Origin: Dinoroseobacter sp.
Lineage (GTDB): Bacteria; Pseudomonadota; Alphaproteobacteria; Rhodobacterales; Rhodobacteraceae
Length of the DNA stretch: 64,000 nucleotides
Direction: 5' to 3'
Assembly (NCBI GenBank): GCA_030066795.1
Contig: JASJAW010000018.1
Location: forward strand, 80,577-144,576
Numbering within the stretch: the stretch's first letter is position 1; each line of letters begins with the position of its first letter. A model generated the notes under the pieces. That model did not search any database, had not been told where the DNA came from, and saw only the letters and a program-made list of their open reading frames with translations. This document shows, piece after piece, positions 53,887 through 62,453 of the stretch. A program made the translations under genes and the position numbers.

Positions 53887-54573
53887 TCAAATGGCATGGC
53901 GGATGAGGACGAAAGCCTCACAGGCGGATCGGTGGACTGTAGCGCCCCGAAGCGTAGCCAGCGCTTTAAGGCTTTTGATAGAACGCTCGTGTGGCTCTGC
54001 TTTGACCTGGCTTTCGAACATAGCGAAGGCGTCGAGCTTGCGTTGTAGGGTGGTTGTTATGTCTGCAAAGACATTGGGTAGGAACGCGGGCGAGAGATAA
54101 GGCGCGTTCCAGTTGGTCTCGGAGAGAGTTTCGTAGGCTAGGATTGTTCCGGGAAAATCGTTTGAGTGCGGGCGCGCAGCTACAAGGGACGAAAGAAAAA
54201 TCTGCTGATGGTCAAGATGGATGTCGCCAATATGGGGCACAAGAAGCACGTTCGGATCGATCTGACGCACGAGCGCGCCGATCCCGGAATTAAGCTCGGA
54301 ATGAGGTAATTCGGATAATTGCGCAGCCGGAAAGTCGAGCCAGTGGGTTTCAGTGACGCCCAGATGGGCGTGTGCGCGTTGGGCTTCAGCGCGGACGGTC
54401 TCCGTGAATTGCTCAGAAAAGTTGGGCGGCATTCCACGCGTGACCACCGCGACGTGCACCTCTCGCCCCTCGTCGCTTAATTTCGCGATGGTGCCGCCAG
54501 CGCCCAAGACCTCATCATCTGGATGCGGCGCCATCACCAGAACCGGGCCCTCAGTTCCAAAGACTGTCGACAT
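53887..54573 (-). CDS. PIG-L family N-deacetylase
   Basis: 228 residues with the zinc motif MAPHPDDEVLGAGGT at the N-terminus and HIGDIHLDHQQIF near residue 118, both typical of PIG-L/LmbE deacetylases. It probably removes an acetyl group from an amino-sugar intermediate. AGGA lies before the ATG at 54573, which is 5 bases after the formyltransferase stop. Confidence 0.88.
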   Translation of the reverse strand: MSTVFGTEGPVLVMAPHPDDEVLGAGGTIAKLSDEGREVHVAVVTRGMPPNFSEQFTETVRAEAQRAHAHLGVTETHWLDFPAAQLSELPHSELNSGIGALVRQIDPNVLLVPHIGDIHLDHQQIFLSSLVAARPHSNDFPGTILAYETLSETNWNAPYLSPAFLPNVFADITTTLQRKLDAFAMFESQVKAEPHERSIKSLKALATLRGATVHRSACEAFVLIRHAI

Positions 54574-54578
54574 ATTTC

Positions 54579-55490
54579 CTATCCCTCGCAGAGCTTGGCA
54601 TGCAGCACTGGCGTCCAACTATCAGAGGCCCAGTCGGTGATCTCGAGGCATCCGCCGTCACCGCACATCACCGTAAAGCAATTTCCTTGGACCGCTTGAA
54701 TCTGACCGGTCACGCCGATGAAACGTCCGCTGCGTGGATCGGGTCGCGCGGCGGTGATGGTAACCTGAGTGTCGGGTCCAGCCTCAAAATACGCGCCCGG
54801 ATACGGTGGGCCCACTGCACGGATTAACCGGTGAATATCTGTCATGGGTCGGGCCCAGTTTATGTGTCCGTCGGAGCGGCGACGCCTTGCGCACCACGTG
54901 CTCTGGTCGTGGTCCTGAGGGATACGCGGGACGTCGCCCGCGCTGATGCGATCCAAGAGTGGCGGCAGCATGCCTGTCAAAGCTGTTGTCTGCTTATCAT
55001 AGAGGCCGCGCGCCGTTTCACGTTCCGGATCGATCGGGAACCTGGACTGAGCAGCGATGTCACCTGTATCGACGCCTTCGTCCATCCAAAACAGTGTTCC
55101 TCCGGACTGATCCTCGCCAGTGAGAATTGTCCACGGAATCACCGCACGTCCACGCAGCCGCGGTAGGGCTGAGGGGTGAAAACCGAGGCAGCCAAGCCGC
55201 GGTATATTGCGAAAGGCGGGACCGCAGATCTGCGACCAGCCGATCACTAAGACCAGGTCAGGCGCTAGTGCGGTGAGCACTTGTAGGGTTTCGGGGCCAT
55301 CAGACTTTTCAGTGCGATGAATCGGGATGCCTTCAGAAGTTGCCATCGAGGCAAGATCGACGAAGTCTGAGTGTCGGCGACTGAACTCCAAAGGCAGCGT
55401 CACAAGCAGGTCCGGCGTATGGCCGCTTTCGACCATGGCTGCGAGTGCTGTGGCGGTACTTTCTACCGCTCCGACGAGGACGACCTTCAT
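54579..55490 (-). CDS. formyltransferase family protein (sugar N-formyltransferase)
   Basis: 303 residues of the methionyl-tRNA formyltransferase-like fold. The catalytic loop reads GFHPSALPRLRGRAVIPW with the catalytic His, and the catalytic Asp lies in WMDEGVDTGDI. The Asn seen in Fmt and ArnA (NxHxS) is replaced by Gly, a variant I recall from some sugar N-formyltransferases. A C-terminal OB-like domain follows. With the aminotransferase and deacetylase it suggests formylation of a 4-amino sugar by N10-formyl-tetrahydrofolate. Its ATG overlaps the phosphoglycosyl transferase stop (ATGA). Confidence 0.78.
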   Translation of the reverse strand: MKVVLVGAVESTATALAAMVESGHTPDLLVTLPLEFSRRHSDFVDLASMATSEGIPIHRTEKSDGPETLQVLTALAPDLVLVIGWSQICGPAFRNIPRLGCLGFHPSALPRLRGRAVIPWTILTGEDQSGGTLFWMDEGVDTGDIAAQSRFPIDPERETARGLYDKQTTALTGMLPPLLDRISAGDVPRIPQDHDQSTWCARRRRSDGHINWARPMTDIHRLIRAVGPPYPGAYFEAGPDTQVTITAARPDPRSGRFIGVTGQIQAVQGNCFTVMCGDGGCLEITDWASDSWTPVLHAKLCEG

Positions 55491-56095
55491 AGCTCGGATG
55501 CTATCGGATTGGCGCAAAGCCAGGAACGTGCCTGGGCCAGACGACCGCTGTGGGGGCGTTCGCCGACCACCAGCACCTTAACGGTCTCCGCCAGAATGCG
55601 AAGGTCGAGCCACGTATTGCGATGGGCGACATACCAGAGGTCGAGCGTCAGTTTGTCTTCTTCGCTCAGGGCGGTATTGCCGCTGATCTGCGCCCAGCCG
55701 GTTATACCCGGTCGCACCGTGCAGCGCCGCACGCCGATCAATCCATGTCGTGCAATACTTTCATACAGCAGTGGTCGCGGCCCGACGAAGGCCATGTCGC
55801 CTTTGAGAATTGTTAGGAGCTGTGGCGTCTCATCCAGACGGCTGCGGCGCAACAATCGAGTCACCGGTGTTTGGCGTACTGCGTCGGGCAAAAGCTCGCC
55901 CTTGGCGTCGCGTGCATCAATCATTGAGCGAAATTTCAGTATTTCCAGGGGTCGTCCGTCCTTGCCGCACCGAAGCTGGGAGAACATTAGCGGGCGCCCG
56001 AGGCTCGCCCAGACTACCAACGCCGTAATGGCCATCGGTAAAGCCGAGAGAGCCAGAACGATACTAACGAGCGCCAATTCCAAGAACCTTACCAT
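55487..56095 (-). CDS. small membrane phosphoglycosyl transferase (PglC-like)
   Basis: 202 residues, the minimal PglC/WbaP catalytic unit: one N-terminal membrane hairpin (4-32), LEILKFRSMID near residue 50, the catalytic Asp-Glu in RLDETPQLL near 88 and MAFVGPRPLL near 101. It transfers a sugar phosphate to undecaprenyl phosphate, starting the glycan unit. It heads the minus-strand set with ATGA coupling to the formyltransferase gene and is divergent from the Wzz/kinase gene. Confidence 0.9.
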   Translation of the reverse strand: MVRFLELALVSIVLALSALPMAITALVVWASLGRPLMFSQLRCGKDGRPLEILKFRSMIDARDAKGELLPDAVRQTPVTRLLRRSRLDETPQLLTILKGDMAFVGPRPLLYESIARHGLIGVRRCTVRPGITGWAQISGNTALSEEDKLTLDLWYVAHRNTWLDLRILAETVKVLVVGERPHSGRLAQARSWLCANPIASEL

Positions 56096-56156
56096 GGGTT
56101 GTCGCTCCTTCGCGCAGGTGCGCAGAAAAACCTTTTAAAAGCTCGCAATAAATTGT

Positions 56157-56173
56157 CGCGGCCGCGGGCCGCG
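56157..56173. repeat. GC palindrome in the divergent promoter region
   Basis: CGCGGCC-GCG-GGCCGCG, a 7-bp perfect inverted repeat with a 3-base centre, in the 275-base region between the divergent phosphoglycosyl transferase and Wzz/kinase genes. No T-run follows on either strand, so it is not a terminator; it could be a regulator site controlling both directions. The rest of the region is AT-rich and promoter-like. Confidence 0.35.
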
Positions 56174-56370
56174 TTAAAAACGACGTTGCTTGGCAGCATT
56201 GTTAACTAACTCACTCTTTCCGCAACACATGGACATATGGTACCGATTCGACCGAGAGTGTGTACAGATAAGGCGGGTAGTTCTATTCCTATTTATTGGT
56301 GGAAACATTTTTCGCGTCCCGGACAAGCCGCGTCGTTGGTATTGGATTCATAGGTTTCGACGTGAACAAG

Positions 56371-58434
56371 ATGCAATCAGAACGCGAAGTGGCAACTTGG
56401 ACGCCAGCGGCACCTTCTGGCCGGATATCTAAGTCTGGACCGGGCGCGCGCTTGGGTCTTCAAGACCTGTGGGGTCTGGTTAAACGCAACTTTTTCTCAC
56501 TATTCTTGTTCGTTGCGCTTGGTATGACAATCGTCACGGCCTTGGTGTTCTCAATGCAGGAGCGGTATTCTGCCACTGCAGTTATCGTGCTCGAGCCCGG
56601 CAATACTGCCTTCGATACCGTAAGTGCCCGCCTGCGCGCGGTCGATCCGAGTGTCGCGCAGACGGAGGTCGAAGTACTGCGTTCCCGTCAGTTTGCCGAA
56701 TCTATTGCTGAGCGGATGGCGCTATTTCAGGACGAGAGCTTTGTGCCGTCATTGGATGAAGATGTATCGATTTTCAGTCGATTGTTTCGAATCCTGCAAC
56801 TCGGGTGGCATAACACTTTTGGAGAGGTTGAGGCTCTTGGTGCGACCACGCCAGCGCCTGAGGCTCTTGCAGCCAAGCAGAGCGAAACAGAGGGGCCGAA
56901 CGCCGCGGATGACACGGAGGTTCTGAGCGAAGCGGAACTCATCGCTCAAAACGAAGCTCTTTTGCGCGAGGCGGTGATCGATAAGCTTCTTGGGATCTAT
57001 TCGGTACGTTATCCCGGCCAGGGCTTGGCGATCCGCATCCAGTCCACGCATGCTGATCCCGACTTCGCTGCGCGGGTCAGCAACGTTGTTGCAAGGACTT
57101 ATATTGAAGAGGGACTTCGTCGACAGCGTGCCGGGATCGATAACGCAATCGAGTTTCTGCGTGAACGGTCTGTAGTTGCCATCGGTCAACTCACAACCCG
57201 GCAAGCAGAACTCGCGGCCCTGATCCGGTTGAACGCGCTTGATGACAGCAACCGCACAGAAGCTATGCTGGCCGAGCTTGAGAGCCTACGCGCTATCGCC
57301 GATCTCGAAGGGCAGGGCGATGCATCTGAGATTTCGCGCCAGATCGAACAGCGAACCGCAGCCCTGCGTCAGCGCACGCAAGCTGAGTTGGAACGGGCGC
57401 AGCTTGAGCTCGCCCTGGAGATCGACCAGCAACGTTATCAGTCAATTTCCGAGCGCTTGAGCGAGTACGAGGCGCAGCGCGACTCGCTCACACCGACAGC
57501 GCGTCACATCACAGTTGCGCAGCCACCAAGAGAGCCTTCTGAGCCGCGGCGCAATGTGGCCTTAGCCGTCGCCTTCGTTGTGTTATGCTGTTTTGCGTTT
57601 ATCTTTGTTCTCTTCCGAGAACAGCTAGACACGCGCATTTGGACGGCAGCCAGTACGGAGATGGCGAGCGGTTTGCCCCATTTGGGGACCATTCCGCCGC
57701 TTCCGCGTGCCGGAATCACCGCAAGCGATGGTTTGCTTACCCATCTTTCTGAGGCTCCTTATTCCCCTTTTGGTCGGGCGGCCAGGTCGTTGATCGTTTC
57801 GGCGTCGGCCAAGGTGGACACGGACAAATGCGTTACTTTGATGGTGCTCAGTGGCCTACCTAACGAGGGTAAGTCCACGGTTTCAGTGGCCCTTAGTGTC
57901 TGTGCCGCGCAGGATGGATTACGGGTGTTGCTTGTCGATCTGGACATACGGGATTGGGGCGCCAGCCGGATGCTAAAAGTGCCAACGTCTAAACGTACCT
58001 TTCAGTCGGCAATCCATGACTTCGAAGTGTTTAAAACGGAAATTCGCACCTGCCCGAACCATTGGGATCTGGACGTGATCAATTTCGGTCCGCAGTCGCA
58101 TTTCGGGTCAAAGCTCTGGGCGAACCGCGACGAAGAGGCCCTGGTTGAGGACTATGTGCGCTCAACCTACGATCTCGTGGTGATTGATACGCCGTCTTAT
58201 CAGATGTTCGAAGATGCCAACCGGCTCGCAGAATTTGCCGACGCCGGTGTTCTGCTTGCTCGGTGCGGTCAGACAAAAGAAGAGTCGCTCAGCGAAACAA
58301 GCGACGCCATGCTCTTCAATAAGATCCCGCTCGTGGGATCGGCCCTTAACGTTGTCGACAAGAGATATGCCAAGCGGTCGAGCAGTCGGCCGTATCCCGG
58401 TTCCCAAGGCCACAAGAATGAATTTCCTGTTTAG
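56371..58434 (+). CDS. Wzz/chain-length protein fused to BY-kinase domain
   Basis: 687 residues: a cytoplasmic N-tail, first membrane helix (41-61), a large periplasmic Wzz-type coiled-coil region, second helix (394-414), then a cytoplasmic tyrosine-kinase domain with Walker A GLPNEGKST near 495, Walker A' LLVDLDIR and Walker B VVIDTPS. The C-terminal tyrosine cluster is poor (two Tyr only). It controls polysaccharide chain length and export. The start is uncertain: ATG at 56371 is used, but GTG at 56362 and in-frame TTG/GTG at 56296/56299 are possible. Confidence 0.85.
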   Translation: MQSEREVATWTPAAPSGRISKSGPGARLGLQDLWGLVKRNFFSLFLFVALGMTIVTALVFSMQERYSATAVIVLEPGNTAFDTVSARLRAVDPSVAQTEVEVLRSRQFAESIAERMALFQDESFVPSLDEDVSIFSRLFRILQLGWHNTFGEVEALGATTPAPEALAAKQSETEGPNAADDTEVLSEAELIAQNEALLREAVIDKLLGIYSVRYPGQGLAIRIQSTHADPDFAARVSNVVARTYIEEGLRRQRAGIDNAIEFLRERSVVAIGQLTTRQAELAALIRLNALDDSNRTEAMLAELESLRAIADLEGQGDASEISRQIEQRTAALRQRTQAELERAQLELALEIDQQRYQSISERLSEYEAQRDSLTPTARHITVAQPPREPSEPRRNVALAVAFVVLCCFAFIFVLFREQLDTRIWTAASTEMASGLPHLGTIPPLPRAGITASDGLLTHLSEAPYSPFGRAARSLIVSASAKVDTDKCVTLMVLSGLPNEGKSTVSVALSVCAAQDGLRVLLVDLDIRDWGASRMLKVPTSKRTFQSAIHDFEVFKTEIRTCPNHWDLDVINFGPQSHFGSKLWANRDEEALVEDYVRSTYDLVVIDTPSYQMFEDANRLAEFADAGVLLARCGQTKEESLSETSDAMLFNKIPLVGSALNVVDKRYAKRSSSRPYPGSQGHKNEFPV

Positions 58435-59806
58435 CGCAGTGATGCGCTTTTGGCTTTTGTTTGCGTCCTTCGTGATCGGAGCAGCCGGGATAGGCCAGGC
58501 CGAGCAAGTAGCTTTTCCCGGAGCTATTGGCTACGGCGCAAATGCCCATGGGTGGCGTGGCGGTGATGTTATTACAGTCCAAACGCTTGAGGATAGTGGC
58601 GAGGGCAGCTTGCGCGCCTGTGTCGAGCGCGAGGGGCCGCGTATTTGCGTTTTTCAGATCAGCGGAACTATAGAGCTTGACAGTGAACTTAGGGTGGCGT
58701 CCGACGTTTACATTGCTGGCCAGACCGCGCCTGGAGACGGGATACAGCTAAAACTGCGCAACAGCATACGTTCGCCGATCCTGATCAAAAATGCGAATGA
58801 CGTGGTCATCCGTTATCTCAAAGTGCGACCCGGTCCCAGTGTCGAGGAAAGCTCCACGGTCGATGGAATTACTATCGAGAATGCAGAACGGGTTTATATC
58901 GACCATGTGTCGGTGATGTTTGCCACGGATGAGAACCTTAACGTCCACGTTAGTGGGGGCACTTCAGCCGATATCACTATCGCAAACAGTATTCTCGCTT
59001 TCGGCCTGGAAAAAGCAAACCACCCCAAGGGTCGGCATTCCAAGGGTGCGCTGATCTGCTCGCACGAGGGCGAGAACAACGATTGCGGACGCATAACGCT
59101 GGCGAGAAACCTCTTCGCTCACAACCGCGATCGCAATCCTGATCTCAAAGCGACAGACCTTGGCCCGATTGAGGTCATCAACAACGTCTTTTACAATGCC
59201 GGCAGTCAAATTGGAGAGTTCTATAACAACCTCGGAACTGCTCGCATCAACTACATTGGCAACGTTGCTGTGGCTGGCCCAAACACCCGAAAGGAACCTC
59301 GTTTTGCTGTAGAAGCGTTTCTGCTGGACGAGGCTAATCCGCTGAAAATCTTTGCCGACGATAACCTTGCCTTCAGTTGCAAGCGGAAGACTCCCTTTTC
59401 GATACTTGACCCTGTGGCCGAGAACCAGCAGCTCGATGCGCCTGCCCCTTTAAGCGCTACGCCTCGTTTTGCTGGAAACGCCACTAGACTGCGTGTTCTG
59501 GAAACAGTCGGTGATCAAATTCGAGATAGACGGAAGTCTGACGCTCTTGACGCGCTCGTGCTTCACCATGTGCGTGAATGTGGCGGACGTATCATAGACG
59601 ATCCAAGTTCAGATTTAGGGGGATGGCCAGAGGTGCCGATTGGCATGGGTTTGCCAGATGGTGACCAGGATGGCCTCCCTGATATTTGGGAAGTGCGTCG
59701 ACCTTGGCTTGACCCTAATGATCCCGATGACTCGAAGTTGAATGTGCCTGATAGCCACATGTCAAATCTGGAGTACTACCTGGCTGTGTTGGCTGCCGAT
59801 ATCTAG
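58418..59806 (+). CDS. secreted right-handed beta-helix protein, pectate lyase-like
   Basis: 462 residues with a signal peptide ending at GQA and a parallel beta-helix of the pectate-lyase type: GGDVITVQTLEDSGEGSLRACVE, repeated turns such as NDVVIRYLKVRPG, ERVYIDHVSVMF and ADITIANSIL. The tail contains a calcium-binding-like DGDQDGLPDIWE followed by DPNDPDD, as in thrombospondin type 3 repeats. It probably cleaves or binds the polysaccharide made here. AAGG precedes the ATG at 58418, which overlaps the kinase gene by 17 bases. Confidence 0.82.
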   Translation: MNFLFSAVMRFWLLFASFVIGAAGIGQAEQVAFPGAIGYGANAHGWRGGDVITVQTLEDSGEGSLRACVEREGPRICVFQISGTIELDSELRVASDVYIAGQTAPGDGIQLKLRNSIRSPILIKNANDVVIRYLKVRPGPSVEESSTVDGITIENAERVYIDHVSVMFATDENLNVHVSGGTSADITIANSILAFGLEKANHPKGRHSKGALICSHEGENNDCGRITLARNLFAHNRDRNPDLKATDLGPIEVINNVFYNAGSQIGEFYNNLGTARINYIGNVAVAGPNTRKEPRFAVEAFLLDEANPLKIFADDNLAFSCKRKTPFSILDPVAENQQLDAPAPLSATPRFAGNATRLRVLETVGDQIRDRRKSDALDALVLHHVRECGGRIIDDPSSDLGGWPEVPIGMGLPDGDQDGLPDIWEVRRPWLDPNDPDDSKLNVPDSHMSNLEYYLAVLAADI

Positions 59807-60162
59807 CCAGATAAGAAGCCGCGGGCCCAAGCATCGGTGCTTCTGGCCTCCGAAATAAGAAACTATCCAAAAATATGTACCGATCACTTTAACTCGTGCG
59901 AACTACACGACCTTGTGATCGCTTCGAGTCGCGTTGTTGCGAGGACCGTGCTCAATCGGATTTTGACGTTGGTATTGTTTCCAAAACAGCATCAATTATG
60001 GGGTGGATAGGCGGTTTGTAACCAACCTTCGGTACTTCGCGACAAATTGTTTGCGGACATCGCAGCGACCTCATACTCTGAGTCTGAGGTGTGGTGTTTA
60101 ATGATTTCCAGCGGAAACGCGTTTGTCTGATTTTGAGTGTTGTTACTTGAAGGTATTCTGGT
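59807..60162. other. 356-base intergenic region
   Basis: AT-richer than the flanking genes. Near its left end lies a small hairpin AAGCA-TCGG-TGCTT followed by CTGGCC, a weak terminator candidate for the lyase gene. A minus-strand frame (59952-60467) overlaps the next gene and has no recognisable motif. Probably carries the promoter of the dehydratase gene. Confidence 0.4.
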
Positions 60163-62307
60163 TTGAAAGCTGTTCCGAGTAGGGGTTTTAACTCTGACTT
60201 TCCAAGCACATTGCGGCGAATTTGTGGCGAAGTTACGTCGCATAAAAGGCTTTTTCTGACAGATCTGTTCGTGGTTGCTGCGGCCTTCGCAGCGGCGTCG
60301 TTCCTGCATGCTGGATTCTCAACTGTTCCAGCGGATCCCGGAAGCCTTCTGGGCCTTATGTCGATTGGCGTTCTTTCGGCGATTGTGGTCTTTCCCCTTG
60401 CAGGAATGTATCGTCGACATCCTGACACAGCATCTATCCGGGACGTGTTTATTGTTCTGGCGGCCACCTCGTTGGTCGTGCTGACCGTGGCAATCTTGAG
60501 AGCGCTGGGTTTAGCAGCGTCTCAAGTCCCCACAGAGGTCTTGGTGATCGCTCTGTTTGTTGCGCCGCCGTTTCTGAGTGGGACTCGACTGGCCCGGCGG
60601 ATCAATGGCAACATCGTCGGCACACTTTTGGGCAGCAGCCAAGGTGCGCGCCCGTTGTCAGCTGAACCTGTCCTGCTTGTTGGAACGGGCACAGCTTGTG
60701 ATCTTTTTCTGCGAGCTGTCCGTAATATGCCCAACCCGCCGTATCAGCCGATTGGAATCGTCGATGGTGTCGCGGATACCCGAGGCATGGTATTTCATGA
60801 TGTGCCGATCGTTGGATCAGTTCTAGATATAGAAGCGGTCAAAGGTTGGTTTGCGACGCGGCCACTGCCTCGCCATATTGTCATGACCGAACCGGCGGCC
60901 CAGTTTAACGAGGATGAGGTCCGTAAGCTTTTGTCTTGGGCCGAAAGCCAGGGCGTTGGGGTACGGCGCCTTCCTGGCATTTGCGATTTGCACGGTTTGG
61001 ACGATTCCGTTGCACTCAAGACCGAACAAGTGCATCCAAACGACCTGCTCCAACGCCCGGCGCATATAGGCGATCGCGAGCGTTTGGCGCGCCTGGTGTC
61101 TGGCCGAAGAATTGCAGTCACTGGAGCTGGAGGCAGCATTGGCGGAGAGCTCGTGCGGCAGATCGCGGCCAATGAGCCAGAGAGCATGCTGTTGATCGAC
61201 AACTCTGAGTTCAATCTTTATTCGATCGGCCAGGACCTGGACAACCACCTCGCGTCTGTCCGGAAGAGGTGTGAGATCTGTGACGTTCGGGACCGAACAC
61301 GTGTGCTAGATCTTTTTAGCACCTACCGCCCGGACTTGGTGTTCCACGCTGCCGCACTCAAACATGTGCCCATTGTTGAGGCCAACCCGAGCGAAGGTAT
61401 TCTGACCAACGCGATCGGTACACGCAATGTGGCAGATGCGGCGCGCCAGTCCGGCGCGAAAGCCATGGTGCAGATTTCTACGGACAAGGCGGTCAATGCA
61501 ACTTCGGTCATGGGAGCCACTAAGCGCGTAGCGGAATTCTACTGTGGTGCACTAGATCGCGAGGCTGAACGGGAAGGAACAGGAACGCGGTTCATGACCG
61601 TACGGTTCGGTAATGTTCTCGGCTCCTCTGGCTCTTTGATTCCGCTTTTCAAAGAGCAGATTGCCAGCGGTGGACCATTAACCGTGACCGATCCGCGAAT
61701 GGAACGGTTCTTCATGACCATCCGCGAAGCCGTGGAGCTGACACTTATGGCGTCGGCCCATGGAATTGAGCAGAAAACAGAGCGGGGCGCCATCTTTGTC
61801 CTCGACATGGGCGAGCCGGTGCGAATCCTCGATATCGCGGAAAGAATGATCCGCTTGTCAGGATTGGAGCCTGGCGTGGACATTGGAATCGAGTTTATCG
61901 GGATGAGGCCCGGTGAGAAGCTGTTCGAGGAGTTGTTCGACGTACTCGAAACCCGTGCACCGAGTGGGCTCGACGGCGTTCTCTTGGCGACTTCGGCAGA
62001 GGTATCGATAGCGGACGCTAGGTCGTGGATGAGTCGGCTGGAGGCGTTCGCAAAGCTAAACGACGTTGCAATGATCATCGACACTTTGCACCAGATCGTT
62101 CCACGCTATGGTGGAGAAGATGCGGGCGTGGTCCACGAGATACCTGTCGTGCCGCCGCGCCGTGTCTTGCTCGAGCCAGAAAGCGAAAACATCGAGATTC
62201 TGAAAGCCGAGGAACTCGCCAGCAGTACTATTGTTAATATGTCTGGTTTGCTTCAACGGCGGCATGGCGCTTTGGTTGCGCTCTCAGAAAGTTTTGAAAA
62301 GCAGTAA
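60163..62307 (+). CDS. FlaA1/CapD-type nucleotide-sugar 4,6-dehydratase
   Basis: 714 residues, full length for the membrane-bound WbpM/PglF class. Four membrane helices occupy roughly residues 25-135, a CoA-binding-like domain follows, then the catalytic SDR domain with VTGAGGSIGGELVRQI near residue 325 and STDKAVNATSVMGATKR near residue 445, where this class has Met-x3-Lys instead of Tyr-x3-Lys. It makes a UDP-4-keto-6-deoxy-HexNAc, the substrate expected by the DegT aminotransferase of this cluster. The start is a TTG at 60163 with GAAGG 9 bases upstream; no ATG occurs in frame before the domain. Confidence 0.88.
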   Translation: MKAVPSRGFNSDFPSTLRRICGEVTSHKRLFLTDLFVVAAAFAAASFLHAGFSTVPADPGSLLGLMSIGVLSAIVVFPLAGMYRRHPDTASIRDVFIVLAATSLVVLTVAILRALGLAASQVPTEVLVIALFVAPPFLSGTRLARRINGNIVGTLLGSSQGARPLSAEPVLLVGTGTACDLFLRAVRNMPNPPYQPIGIVDGVADTRGMVFHDVPIVGSVLDIEAVKGWFATRPLPRHIVMTEPAAQFNEDEVRKLLSWAESQGVGVRRLPGICDLHGLDDSVALKTEQVHPNDLLQRPAHIGDRERLARLVSGRRIAVTGAGGSIGGELVRQIAANEPESMLLIDNSEFNLYSIGQDLDNHLASVRKRCEICDVRDRTRVLDLFSTYRPDLVFHAAALKHVPIVEANPSEGILTNAIGTRNVADAARQSGAKAMVQISTDKAVNATSVMGATKRVAEFYCGALDREAEREGTGTRFMTVRFGNVLGSSGSLIPLFKEQIASGGPLTVTDPRMERFFMTIREAVELTLMASAHGIEQKTERGAIFVLDMGEPVRILDIAERMIRLSGLEPGVDIGIEFIGMRPGEKLFEELFDVLETRAPSGLDGVLLATSAEVSIADARSWMSRLEAFAKLNDVAMIIDTLHQIVPRYGGEDAGVVHEIPVVPPRRVLLEPESENIEILKAEELASSTIVNMSGLLQRRHGALVALSESFEKQ

Positions 62308-62453
62308 ATTGCGCGCTTCGCACTTAGTTTCGGCAGGCCGCGCATCTGGGTTAAAGGTTGAAACGTCCCGCGGTCCGAAGCGCCGCAGCACTCGGCTAGA
62401 AGTGAAATCAGCGGCTTAAGCCTTAATTGGGTCGGCCACCTAGAGGTACCGAG

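Noticed and set aside
59952..60467. 171-residue minus-strand frame before the dehydratase gene
   Set aside because: It covers the dehydratase N-terminus, which has convincing membrane helices; the antisense frame has no features.
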